Below, one piece after another: positions 31,631 through 41,476 of a stretch of DNA of 41,476 nucleotides. Position numbers and translations under genes: made by a program. This DNA is from Oscillospiraceae bacterium. GTDB taxonomy: Bacteria; Bacillota; Clostridia; Oscillospirales; Oscillospiraceae. The notes beneath the pieces are model-generated. The model ran no database searches. It saw only the letters and a program-made list of their open reading frames with translations, and was not told where the DNA came from. Location of the stretch: the NCBI GenBank assembly GCA_017455685.1, contig JAFSZH010000002.1:1-41476 (forward strand), given 5' to 3'. How positions within the stretch are numbered: position 1 is the stretch's first letter; each line of letters begins with the position of its first letter.

Positions 31631-32611
31631 TTAATCCTCAAAGCTGACGTCGGCGTCGCCGGAGGAGGTGCGGATCGTCACCAGCCGGTCGCCTTTCCCG
31701 CCCCGGGAGCCGTCCAGCTCGCCGGAGCCGGAGGAGAAGTCCACCGTGTACGCCTTTTCGTCGCCCAGCAGCACCAGGTCCACGTCGCCGCTTCCGGTCC
31801 TCACGCTGAGGCTCTCCGGCGCGGCGTCGGTCAGGGCTACGCTGCCGGAGGCGGTGTTCAGCTCCACGGCGCCCCGCTCCACGTCATCCAGGATCACGTC
31901 GCCGCTGGAGGTGCGGACGCCGATGCTGTCGGCATCCAGCACGGAGCCCCACACGTCGCCGCTGCTGGTCTCCGCCATCAGCGACGCGCAGATCAGATCC
32001 CGCAGGCTGATCTGGCCGCTGGAAGCGGTGACGAGGAGCCGGGAGATCTCGCTGTCTCCCAGATACACGTCTCCGCTGGAGGTGGCGACGTTCAGCTCCT
32101 CTGCCCGGCACTCGTACGCATCCACGTCCCCGCTGGAGGTCGCCAGCGACAGGGACTGTCTGCCCCGAAGGCCGTTGAGGGAGATGTCTCCGGAATCGGT
32201 GCTCACCGCCACGGAGCCGGCATAGCTTTGCGGCAGCCAGACGACCAGGCGCAGGTCTTCGGCGTCCCTGCCAAACAGAATAAAGTTGATCCCAAACAGC
32301 CGAAATCCCGTATTTCCCGACTTTTCCTGGGTGATGACCAGCGTGTTTCCCCGGAGTTCCGCGGAAAAGAGCCCCCCGGCGCCGCCTTCGGCGTCCACCG
32401 TGACGGTCCTGCCGGAGCCGTCGTAAAGGCAGACGCTGGCGCTCTGGCTGTTGATCTGGATGGCGTTCAGGCTCCCGGTATCGTATTCGCCCAGCGTGAC
32501 CAGCGTGCCGTATCCCGGGCGGCTCCAGCCGGTGGCCACGCCCAGGACGATGCCTCCGGCGATGAGAAGCAGACTGACAAGCAGAAGAATGACAGCGGTG
32601 GATTTTTTCAT
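31631..32611 (-). CDS. DUF4097 beta-repeat protein, membrane-anchored
   Basis: A 326-aa protein with an N-terminal membrane segment (residues 5-27) and no lipobox, followed by a repetitive beta-strand region. From about residue 135 the motif (T/S)SSGDV recurs about every 20 residues (STDSGDISL, ATSSGDVDA, ATSSGDVYL, ASSGQISL, ETSSGDVWG, RTSSGDVIL and more), which is the DUF4097 adhesin-like beta-solenoid. It should be exposed on the outer face. It usually accompanies PspC or PadR-type envelope stress genes, none of which is here. The ATG at 32611 follows GGGAGGA. Confidence 0.87.
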   Translation of the reverse strand: MKKSTAVILLLVSLLLIAGGIVLGVATGWSRPGYGTLVTLGEYDTGSLNAIQINSQSASVCLYDGSGRTVTVDAEGGAGGLFSAELRGNTLVITQEKSGNTGFRLFGINFILFGRDAEDLRLVVWLPQSYAGSVAVSTDSGDISLNGLRGRQSLSLATSSGDVDAYECRAEELNVATSSGDVYLGDSEISRLLVTASSGQISLRDLICASLMAETSSGDVWGSVLDADSIGVRTSSGDVILDDVERGAVELNTASGSVALTDAAPESLSVRTGSGDVDLVLLGDEKAYTVDFSSGSGELDGSRGGKGDRLVTIRTSSGDADVSFED

Positions 32612-32667
32612 TTCGTCCTCCCGGCCGGTAGTTCATCATACTAATATCTGACAGAAAGCTTTTGCGT

Positions 32668-32776
32668 GATTTCCAAGGCAGAATTGTGTCAGGCGAGGCG
32701 ATTTCCGCAGCGAATAATGGGAATATATTCGCAAGGGAAGCAACGAAGCATGGCGCGATTCTGACCGGAAAGAATC
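32668..32776. repeat. 109-bp imperfect long hairpin (MITE- or RNA-like element)
   Basis: The left half (from GATTTCC, through GGCAGAATTGTG, to GCGAATA at 32710-32716) pairs with the right half (TATTCGC at 32726-32732, to CGCGATTCTGACC, ending AGAATC) around a 9-nt loop. The central 7-bp stem is perfect and the flanks have mismatches. It occupies the 189-nt gap between the divergent-facing DUF4097 start and mutS end. From memory it resembles a dispersed intergenic sequence of gut Clostridia. Confidence 0.55.
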
Positions 32777-32800
32777 AAAAGGTTCTGTCGGATATTGGTA

Positions 32801-35398
<2,598 letters not shown>

Positions 35399-35427
35399 TG
35401 TCTTTCTCTCCTTGTCGTTGGACTTTA

Positions 35428-36849
35428 TCAGAGCTTTTCCCCGAACAGGGCGAAGGTGTTGCTGTCGGTGATCTTCACTTCCGCCCATTGGCCGATGAGG
35501 TCCTCCGGTCCCCGTAAATGGACCAGCCGGCCCCCGCCGGTGCGGGAGGACAGGTTATACTCTCCGTTTTTGCTCAGGCCGTCGATCAGCACCCGGACGG
35601 TCTTGCCCTCCTGGGCCTTATGGAGCCGGGCGGACACGGCGTTGGCGCTCTGCAGCAGCCGGTCGAACCGCTCCTGGATCACGGCCCGGGGGGTGTCGTC
35701 GGGCCATTCCGCGGCGGGGGTGCCGGGGCGACGGGAGTAGATGAAGGTGAACATGGAGTCGAACTCCACCTCCTCCGTCAGCCGCAGGGTGTCCAGGAAA
35801 TCCTCCTCCGTCTCCCCGGGGAAGCCCACGATCACGTCCGTGGTCAGCACCAGCTCGGGGATATACCGCCGGGCGGTCTCCACCACGGAGAGGTATTTCT
35901 CCCGGGTGTAGTGCCGGTTCATGGCCTTCAGGATCCTGTCGGAGCCGGACTGGACGGGCAGATGGATGTGGGGGGCGCACTTTTCGCACTCGGCCATGGC
36001 GGCGAAGAGCGTCTCCGTGGCGTCCTTGGGATGGCTGGTCATGAACCGGATCCGGAAATCCCCGGGGATGGCGTTGATCTTCCGCAGCAGGGCGGCGAAA
36101 TCCACGTCCTCGTTCAGCCCCCGGCCGTAGGAGTTCACGTTCTGGCCCAGCAGGGTGATGTCCTTGTACCCCGCCTCCACCAGCTCCCGGGCCTCGGCCA
36201 CCACGTCCGCGCTCCGCCGGGACCGCTCCCTGCCCCGGACGTAGGGCACGATGCAGTAGGTACAGAAGTTGTTGCAGCCGTTCATGATGGTGAGCCAGGC
36301 CTTCACGCTGCCGTCCCGGGCCCGGGGCAGGCCCTCGGCCACGGTCTCGGTGTCGGTGGCCTCGAACACCCGGCTCGTATTGCCGGAAAGGCCGTGGACC
36401 CGGATGGTGCGCTCCAGCAGCTCGGGGAACCGCCACAGCTCGTGGGGCCCGAAGCACAGGTCCACCATCCGGTAAGAGCGCTTCACCTGCTCCCGGATGG
36501 CCTCGCTCTGGGCCATGCAGCCGCACAGCACCACGATCCGCTCCGGGTGGACCCGCTTGATATGGCTGAGGGCGCCCACGTTGCCGAACACCCGCATCTG
36601 GGCGTGCTCCCGCACGGCGCAGGTGTTCACCACGATCACGTCCGCCTTTTCCTCGTCGTCGGTGATGGCGTAGCCCATGGCCCGGAGATAGCCCCGGAGC
36701 ACCTCGCTGTCGGACTCGTTCTGCTGACAGCCGTAGGTGTCCACCATGGCGAACCGCTCCCCCGGCCCCAAAGCGGCCTGCAGGCGGCGGCACACGTCCA
36801 TCTGTTCCTTCATTTTTTCCGGGGCGATCTCCCGTCTTTCCAGCGGCAT
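35428..36849 (-). CDS. miaB: tRNA-2-methylthio-N6-dimethylallyladenosine synthase MiaB
   Basis: A 473-aa radical-SAM methylthiotransferase. The N-terminal UPF0004 domain has its three cluster cysteines (TYGCQQNESDSE with C41, then VNTCAVREH and CGCMAQSE). The radical SAM motif is CNNFCTYC (Cx3Cx2C), followed by IVPYVRGRERSR. The C-terminal TRAM domain binds RNA. It adds the methylthio group to i6A37 in tRNA, after MiaA (39794). The ATG at 36849 follows GGAGAA. It leads the miaB-mutS pair. Confidence 0.95.
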   Translation of the reverse strand: MPLERREIAPEKMKEQMDVCRRLQAALGPGERFAMVDTYGCQQNESDSEVLRGYLRAMGYAITDDEEKADVIVVNTCAVREHAQMRVFGNVGALSHIKRVHPERIVVLCGCMAQSEAIREQVKRSYRMVDLCFGPHELWRFPELLERTIRVHGLSGNTSRVFEATDTETVAEGLPRARDGSVKAWLTIMNGCNNFCTYCIVPYVRGRERSRRSADVVAEARELVEAGYKDITLLGQNVNSYGRGLNEDVDFAALLRKINAIPGDFRIRFMTSHPKDATETLFAAMAECEKCAPHIHLPVQSGSDRILKAMNRHYTREKYLSVVETARRYIPELVLTTDVIVGFPGETEEDFLDTLRLTEEVEFDSMFTFIYSRRPGTPAAEWPDDTPRAVIQERFDRLLQSANAVSARLHKAQEGKTVRVLIDGLSKNGEYNLSSRTGGGRLVHLRGPEDLIGQWAEVKITDSNTFALFGEKL

Positions 36850-36885
36850 GGAGCGTTTCTCCTTCAGCGGTATACTTGAAGTGTC

Positions 36886-36914
36886 ATTTTAACATTTTTC
36901 TGTGGAAACTGCAA
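36886..36914 (-). promoter_or_regulatory. miaB-mutS promoter
   Basis: Minus-strand TTGCAG, 17 nt, TAAAAT (5 of 6). Its -35 directly abuts the -35 of the divergent mutL promoter. Confidence 0.5.
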
Positions 36915-36931
36915 CGATTTTGCGCTATAAT
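36903..36931 (+). promoter_or_regulatory. mutL promoter
   Basis: TGGAAA, 17 nt, then a perfect TATAAT. The ATG at 36965 follows a 27-nt leader. Confidence 0.6.
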
Positions 36932-36964
36932 TCAAATCGTATCGAGTCTGATCGGAGGTGCTTT

Positions 36965-38836
36965 ATGCCCCATATCCATATTTTGTCCCCTCACGTGGCG
37001 GATCTGATCGCCGCGGGCGAGGTGGTGGAGCGGCCCGCCTCGGCGGTGAAGGAGCTGCTGGAAAATGCCTTTGATGCGGGCGCCCGGACCGTGGTGCTGG
37101 AGCTGCGCGCCGGAGGCCGGGAGCTGATCCGCGTCACCGACGACGGCTGCGGCATGTCCCCGGAGGACGCGGGGGTGTGCTTCCTGCGCCACGCCACCAG
37201 CAAGCTCCGCGACGAGCGGGGGCTGGAGGCCATCGGCACCCTGGGCTTCCGGGGTGAGGCGCTGGCCGCCATCGCCAGCGTCAGCCGCATCACCCTCACC
37301 ACCCGGGCCCGGGGCGAGGCCATGGGCGTCCGGGTGGAGGTGGCCGCCGGGGAGATCGAATCCATGGAGGAGACCGGCTGCCCGGAAGGCACCACCATCG
37401 TCGTAAGAGACCTTTTCTACAACACCCCCGCCCGGCAGAAGTTCCTGGGCACCGACCGGGCCGAGAGCGCGGCCTGCGTCCAGGCGGCGCTGCGCTGCGC
37501 CCTGGGCCGCCCGGAGATCAGCGTCCGCTGTCTGCGGGACGGGCAGGAGGAGTTTTTCTCCCCCGGGGACGGGCAGGCTGCCTCGGCGGTGTACGCCCTG
37601 CTGGGCCGGGAGTTCGCCGGCAATCTGCAGAGCGTGGACACGGAGAACGAGGGCGTCCGGGTCGCCGGCTTCGTCACTGCCCCCCACGCCTGCCGGGGGA
37701 ACCGCAGCGCCCAGTATTTCTTCGTCAACGGCCGGTCCATCCGCTCCCGCTCCCTGCAGGCGGCGCTGGAACAGGCTTACAAAAACTCCGCCATGATCGG
37801 CAAATTCCCCGGCTGCGTGCTGTATATCTCCCTGCCCAACGGGCTGGTGGACGTGAACGTGCACCCCACCAAGGCGGAGGTGAAGTTCGCCCGGGAAAAA
37901 ACCGTGTTCGACGGGGTCTACTACGGCGCACTGGCCGCTCTGGGCAAAGAACGCCCCGCGCCAACGCTCCCCGCCGCCGAAGTCCCCGCCGCCCGGGAGC
38001 CCCGGGACGATGCGCGCCCCGCCGTTTCCGGCGCGGGCCGCAGCGAGCCCAGAAAAGACTTTTTCCGCAGCATGGACGCCGCGGAATTCCGGAAAAAATA
38101 CACCCTGCCCCCGGCCCCCGCTCCCCGGCCCGGCCGGGTGCGGGACGACGCGCCCTACTTCGTGCCCCCCGCGCCGAAGGAGCTGATCCACACCGTCCCG
38201 GCGGAAGAGGCCGCGCCGCCCGCCGCCCCCGTTGGGGAGCAGACCGTGCTGGACGGGAGCTTCGCGGCCGAGCCGGTGCGCTTCATCGGGGAGGCCCTGG
38301 GGGTCTACGCCCTGCTGGAGCAGGGGGACAAGCTGCTTGTGATCGACAAGCACGCCGCCCACGAGCGCATCCTCTTTGATAAGATGCGCCTGAACGACAA
38401 GCCCCTCATGAGCCAGGAGCTGCTGCTCCCCCTGACTGTCAATCTAGACCCCGGCGGGGCGGAGATCGCGGAGGCCAACGCGGAGACGCTCTCCCGGCTG
38501 GGCTACACGCTGGAGCCCTTCGGGGAGGACGCGCTGGTGCTGCGCACCGTGCCCGCGGACGTGGACGAGGCTGCCGCCGCGCCGCTGCTGGAGGAGCTGG
38601 TGGAAAAGCTGCGGGAGGGAGCTTCCCTCTCCGCGGCGGACGTGTGGGAGCGGCTGGCCGCCACGGTGGCCTGCAAGGCCGCGGTGAAGGCCAACATGGT
38701 CACCCAGCCGGAGGAGCTGATCGCCCTGGCGAAAAAAGTCCTGACCGGGGAAGTGACCCACTGTCCCCACGGCCGCCCGGTGATGCAGGTGTTCACCCGC
38801 GCCGAGCTGGACAAGCGCTTCGGCCGGATCGTCTGA
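36965..38836 (+). CDS. mutL: DNA mismatch repair protein MutL
   Basis: A 623-aa MutL. The GHKL ATPase motifs are ELLENAFDAGA, DDGCGMSPEDA and TLGFRGEALAAIASVS. A Pro/Ala-rich linker of about 120 aa (about 325-440) leads to the C-terminal domain. That domain has the endonuclease metal motif DKHAAHERILFD near 460, ACKAAVKAN and CPHGRP near the end, so it is a nicking-type MutL as expected in an organism without MutH. The motif differs from the usual DQHA(x)2E(x)4E by Q to K and a final E to D. The ATG follows GGAGGTG. Confidence 0.96.
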   Translation: MPHIHILSPHVADLIAAGEVVERPASAVKELLENAFDAGARTVVLELRAGGRELIRVTDDGCGMSPEDAGVCFLRHATSKLRDERGLEAIGTLGFRGEALAAIASVSRITLTTRARGEAMGVRVEVAAGEIESMEETGCPEGTTIVVRDLFYNTPARQKFLGTDRAESAACVQAALRCALGRPEISVRCLRDGQEEFFSPGDGQAASAVYALLGREFAGNLQSVDTENEGVRVAGFVTAPHACRGNRSAQYFFVNGRSIRSRSLQAALEQAYKNSAMIGKFPGCVLYISLPNGLVDVNVHPTKAEVKFAREKTVFDGVYYGALAALGKERPAPTLPAAEVPAAREPRDDARPAVSGAGRSEPRKDFFRSMDAAEFRKKYTLPPAPAPRPGRVRDDAPYFVPPAPKELIHTVPAEEAAPPAAPVGEQTVLDGSFAAEPVRFIGEALGVYALLEQGDKLLVIDKHAAHERILFDKMRLNDKPLMSQELLLPLTVNLDPGGAEIAEANAETLSRLGYTLEPFGEDALVLRTVPADVDEAAAAPLLEELVEKLREGASLSAADVWERLAATVACKAAVKANMVTQPEELIALAKKVLTGEVTHCPHGRPVMQVFTRAELDKRFGRIV

Positions 38837-38850
38837 CCTGCCTTGACGCA

Positions 38851-38885
38851 AAAAGAAAGCGCGCCTTTCGGCGCGCTTTTGCAAA
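38851..38885. terminator. bidirectional terminator between mutL and degV
   Basis: AAAGCGCGCC and GGCGCGCTTT around a TTTC loop, with A- and T-rich flanks on both sides. Confidence 0.85.
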
Positions 38886-38894
38886 AATCCCCGT

Positions 38895-39737
38895 TTATTT
38901 GTTGAAAAACAGCACTCCCAGGGTGCCGGGACCGCAGTGGCCGGAGATGCTGCTGCCCGCCCGGGTGTGGAGGATCTCTTTGAACCCCTGCTCCCGCAGG
39001 TACGCTTCGGTCTTTGCCACGATCTCGTCGGAGACGCCGGAATCGGTGATGAAGATCCGGTCCTTCTCCGCGGCGGAACCGTCGCCGATGCGCTCCTTCA
39101 CGTAGGCCTCGATGCACTTGTCCTGGCTGCCCCGGTACTTCTTGCCCACGCTCATCACCCCGCCGCCGACCTCGATGCAGGGCTTGAGCTTCAGCAGGTT
39201 GGCCCCCAGAGCCGCCACGCCGGAGCAGCGCCCGCCCTTGTGGAGGTATTCCAGGGTGTCGATGACGAAGCTGACGTTGAGCTTTTCCTTCTTTTCGTTC
39301 ACCGCGGCCTCGATCTCGACGGCGGTACGGCCCTGCCGGGCCAGCTCCGCGGCCATGAGCACCAGCAGGCCGATGCCGGTGGACAGATTCCGGGAATCCA
39401 CCACCCGGACCCGGCCGCCGAAGCCCTCCGCCGCGTCCACCGCGTTCTGATAGCAGGAGGACATCTCGGAGGAGATGGTGAAGTGGACGACCTCGCCGCA
39501 GCTTTTCAGCGCCGCGCCGAAGAAATCCATATAGTCGCCGATGGTCACCGCAGCGGTGCTGCAGAGCTTTCGGGTCCTGTCGTAATACGCAAAAATGTCC
39601 TGGGGCGTGCATTCCACGCCGTCGCGCAGGCTCTCGTCCCCCATCTGGATATACAGCGGCGTGATGCCTATGCCGTAGGCCTTCACCAGCTCTGCCGTCA
39701 GATCGCAGGTGCTGTCGGAAGAGATATATACGCTCAT
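38895..39737 (-). CDS. DegV-family fatty-acid-binding protein
   Basis: A 280-aa DegV protein. The N-terminal SSDSTCDL and the TSxxT-type loop CSTAAVTIGDY near residues 58-68 are typical, followed by HFTISSEMSSCYQNA and VVDSRNLSTGIGLLV, and later LEYLHKGGRCSG. DegV proteins (FakB type) hold a fatty acid so that FakA can phosphorylate it for lipid synthesis; whether this one does so cannot be told. The ATG follows GGGGAGA. It is inserted antisense between mutL and miaA. Confidence 0.92.
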   Translation of the reverse strand: MSVYISSDSTCDLTAELVKAYGIGITPLYIQMGDESLRDGVECTPQDIFAYYDRTRKLCSTAAVTIGDYMDFFGAALKSCGEVVHFTISSEMSSCYQNAVDAAEGFGGRVRVVDSRNLSTGIGLLVLMAAELARQGRTAVEIEAAVNEKKEKLNVSFVIDTLEYLHKGGRCSGVAALGANLLKLKPCIEVGGGVMSVGKKYRGSQDKCIEAYVKERIGDGSAAEKDRIFITDSGVSDEIVAKTEAYLREQGFKEILHTRAGSSISGHCGPGTLGVLFFNK

Positions 39738-39771
39738 TTCCGTCTCCCCTTTTATGATGGTCGTAAAAGGT

Positions 39772-39800
39772 ATTATATCACAGGAGTTGTTTCTTGTCTA
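39772..39800 (-). promoter_or_regulatory. degV promoter overlapping the miaA start
   Basis: Minus-strand TAGACA (39800-39795), 17 nt, perfect TATAAT (39777-39772). The -35 lies over the first codons of miaA, so the two genes share 56 nt of control DNA. Confidence 0.6.
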
Positions 39801-40744
39801 TGTATAAACCCCCTCTTTTTGTCATATGCGGCCCCACCGCCACGGGGAAGACCGCCCTGGGGGCGGCGCTGGCCCTGGCCGTAAACGGCGAGGTGATCTC
39901 CGCCGACTCCATGCAGATCTACCGCCGGATGGACGTCGGCACCGCCAAGCCCACGGCGGAGGAGATGCGGGGCGTGCTCCATCACATGATCGACGCGGCC
40001 GACCCGGAGGAGGACTGGTCCGTGGCCCGCTGGACGGACATGGCGGCCGGGATCGCGGAGGATATCTATGCCCGGGGCAAAGTCCCGGTGGTGGTGGGCG
40101 GCACCGGGCTCTACATCGACTCCCTGCTCTCCGGGCGCAGCTTTTCCGCCGCGCCGGAGGACGGGGAGCTCCGCGCCCGGCTGGGCCGGGAGTATGACGC
40201 TCTGGGCGGCGAGGCCTTCCGGGAAAAGCTCCGCTCGGCGGACCCCCTCCGGGCGGAAAAGCTCGCGCCGGGGGACAAAAAGCGGCTGGTCCGGGCCATG
40301 GAAGTCTATCTGCTCACCGGGGAGACCATCAGCGAGCACGACCGGCGCACCCGGGAGCAGCCGCCCCGCTTCGCCTCCCTGCGCTTCGCCCTTACCTGGC
40401 GGGACCGGGAAAAGCTCTACGAGCGCATCCGCGCCCGGGTGGACGACATGGCTGCCCGGGGCCTCTTCGAGGAGGTGGAGAGCCTGCTGGCCTCCGGGCT
40501 CCGGCCCGACTGCACCGCCATACAGGCCATCGGCTATAAGGAGGTGGCCGCCGCCCTCCGGGGGGAGTGCACCCGGGAAGAAGCGCTGGAGGCGGTCAAG
40601 CGCTCCTCCTGCCGCTACGCCAAGCGCCAGCTCACCTGGCTCCGCCGGGACAAAGAGCTCCGCTGGCTGGCCCGGGAGGACTATCCGGACATCTCCTCCG
40701 CCCTGGCGGAAATCCTGGCGGCCGCCCGACAGCAAACGACATGA
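39794..40744 (+). CDS. miaA: tRNA dimethylallyltransferase MiaA
   Basis: A 316-aa enzyme that transfers the dimethylallyl group to A37 of tRNAs; MiaB then methylthiolates it. The P-loop [11 protein letters not shown] is near residues 13-23, and [19 protein letters not shown] is the conserved D-S-x-Q-x-Y segment. [14 protein letters not shown] and AIQAIGYKE are further signatures. The TTG at 39794 is chosen because AGGAG lies 7 nt upstream; the ATG two codons later (39800) is the alternative. It is followed by hfq, a common arrangement. Confidence 0.95.
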   Translation: MSMYKPPLFVICGPTATGKTALGAALALAVNGEVISADSMQIYRRMDVGTAKPTAEEMRGVLHHMIDAADPEEDWSVARWTDMAAGIAEDIYARGKVPVVVGGTGLYIDSLLSGRSFSAAPEDGELRARLGREYDALGGEAFREKLRSADPLRAEKLAPGDKKRLVRAMEVYLLTGETISEHDRRTREQPPRFASLRFALTWRDREKLYERIRARVDDMAARGLFEEVESLLASGLRPDCTAIQAIGYKEVAAALRGECTREEALEAVKRSSCRYAKRQLTWLRRDKELRWLAREDYPDISSALAEILAAARQQTT

Positions 40745-40762
40745 TTCGCAGACGACTCTCTT

Positions 40763-40813
40763 TACAATAAAGGGACTTACGGGGCGCGTCTTCCCGTATG
40801 AATCTTTATTGTA
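40763..40813 (+). promoter_or_regulatory. structured hfq leader, first hairpin
   Basis: TACAATAAAG pairs perfectly with CTTTATTGTA across about 30 nt that hold an inner ACGGG...CCCGT stem. It lies between miaA and hfq without a T-run, so it is not a terminator. It could be a processing site or an autoregulatory target. Confidence 0.55.
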
Positions 40814-40818
40814 TGCCC

Positions 40819-40844
40819 CCGGGGAACACAGATTCGATCCCCGG
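40819..40844 (+). promoter_or_regulatory. hfq leader, second hairpin before the ribosome site
   Basis: CCGGGGA at 40819-40825 pairs with TCCCCGG at 40838-40844. It ends 6 nt before AAGGGAG (40851-40857), the hfq ribosome site, so it may influence initiation. Confidence 0.45.
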
Positions 40845-40865
40845 CGGCGAAAGGGAGTCGTCATC

Positions 40866-41099
40866 ATGCAAAAAACACAGAATCTGCAGGATCTATTTCT
40901 CAACCAGGCCCGCAAGGAGCGCCAGACGGTGACGCTGTTCCTCATGAACGGCTTTCAGATGCGGGGCGTGGTCCGGGGCTTCGACAGCTTCACCGTGGTG
41001 CTGGAGACCGACGGACGGCAGCAGCTGATCTATAAGCACGCCATTTCCACCCTGGTGCCCGCCAGGAGCGTGGAGATGCCCGTTGGTCCCGCTACATAA
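40866..41099 (+). CDS. hfq: RNA chaperone Hfq
   Basis: A 77-aa Hfq. The Sm1 motif ([23 protein letters not shown], residues 20-42) and Sm2 ([12 protein letters not shown], 55-66; the YKHA of Gram-positive Hfq) are complete, with a short C-terminal tail. It forms a hexameric ring that binds U-rich and A-rich RNA. The ATG follows AAGGGAG. Its end overlaps the next gene. Confidence 0.96.
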   Translation: MQKTQNLQDLFLNQARKERQTVTLFLMNGFQMRGVVRGFDSFTVVLETDGRQQLIYKHAISTLVPARSVEMPVGPAT

Positions 41100-41476
41100 G
41101 GTCGGTCCCCGGGACGGAGAGCTGTGGCTGTTCCTCCCGGCGCTGGCCGTGACCCTGGGGATCCTGGGGTATCTGGCGGCGTTTCTCCTGCCCCGGCTCC
41201 TGTCGGAGGACGAGACTGTCCGGGCGGAGTGGACCGAGTGGCGCCGGACCGTGGACGCGGAGGCGGTGGTGCTCCGGCAGGAGCGGCTGCTGCTCTCAAG
41301 CCGTGCGGGCCTGCGCCCGGCGGCGGAGGACGGCGGGCGGATCCCCGCCGGGTCCGCCGCCGCTCTGGTCTACGATTCCGGCGCGGACTATCTCCGGGGC
41401 GAGCTGCTGCTGCGGCTGCGGCGCGCCCTTGCCGACGGGCGGAACGCGGCCGCCGGGTCCCCGGAGCGGGACGCGG
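41083..41476 (+). CDS. HlyD-like membrane protein, N-terminal part
   Basis: An open frame runs to the window end (131 codons) from a TTG at 41083 that has GGAG 7 nt upstream and overlaps hfq by 17 nt. The start is basic, then one membrane helix (about residues 15-37), then an extracytoplasmic region with [14 protein letters not shown] and [17 protein letters not shown], which resemble the barrel-sandwich edge of HlyD-type adaptor proteins common in Clostridia. The rest is outside the window. The family call is tentative. Confidence 0.6.
   Translation, partial: MVPLHKVGPRDGELWLFLPALAVTLGILGYLAAFLLPRLLSEDETVRAEWTEWRRTVDAEAVVLRQERLLLSSRAGLRPAAEDGGRIPAGSAAALVYDSGADYLRGELLLRLRRALADGRNAAAGSPERDA

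Overview
The window is high-GC DNA (above 60% by eye) that looks like an anaerobic Clostridia genome, probably Oscillospiraceae-like. The grounds are AGGAGG-type ribosome sites with frequent TTG/GTG starts, the Firmicutes set miaB/mutS/mutL/miaA/hfq, and DegV, MmcQ/YjbR, TRAP and macro-domain/vWA genes of the kind common there. There are no rRNA, tRNA, CRISPR, transposase or integrase genes. Assignments rest on motifs and family recognition by reading only.

Left part (1-7.05 kb). A lipoate-dependent 2-oxoacid (pyruvate or acetoin type) dehydrogenase operon runs on the minus strand: metallo-beta-lactamase-fold protein, PPC/DUF296 protein, E1 alpha, E1 beta, then E2 cut by the window edge. Divergent from it are a FadR-type GntR regulator and lipoate-protein ligase LplA, which would lipoylate the E2. 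Two copies of an AGACATCTTAnG element lie in the divergent control region. A diaminopimelate decarboxylase-like gene follows with its own promoter.

7-14.9 kb. A TRAP transporter (dctP-dctQ-dctM) is followed by a cytoplasmic serine hydrolase and a second FadR-type GntR regulator. The dctP promoter carries a 40-bp nested dyad, and its core half-site (ATACCnGT) recurs at the regulator's own promoter. Next come yhhN-mmcQ and an SDR dehydrogenase.

14.9-22.9 kb. A YfcC-type carrier overlaps a 619-residue fusion of a VTT/DedA-like membrane domain, a PlsC-type acyltransferase and a zinc ribbon. Then a visibly AT-richer island (about 18.3-22.9 kb) holds a 37-codon micro-ORF, a URO-D-fold protein without the usual zinc ligands, an SSS symporter with a YhdT-like small subunit, and a divergent TetR regulator.

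22.9-32.6 kb. A plus-strand series: YgjV-like protein, MATE exporter, GPH sugar symporter overlapping a PIG-L deacetylase, a macro-domain/HTH protein and a TerY-like vWA protein. Then putP and a divergent LysR regulator with overlapping promoters, and an orphan DUF4097 protein.

32.6-41.5 kb. DNA repair and tRNA modification: miaB-mutS on the minus strand, divergent mutL, a degV gene inserted on the opposite strand, then miaA, hfq and the start of an HlyD-like membrane protein. A 109-bp imperfect hairpin repeat lies downstream of mutS.
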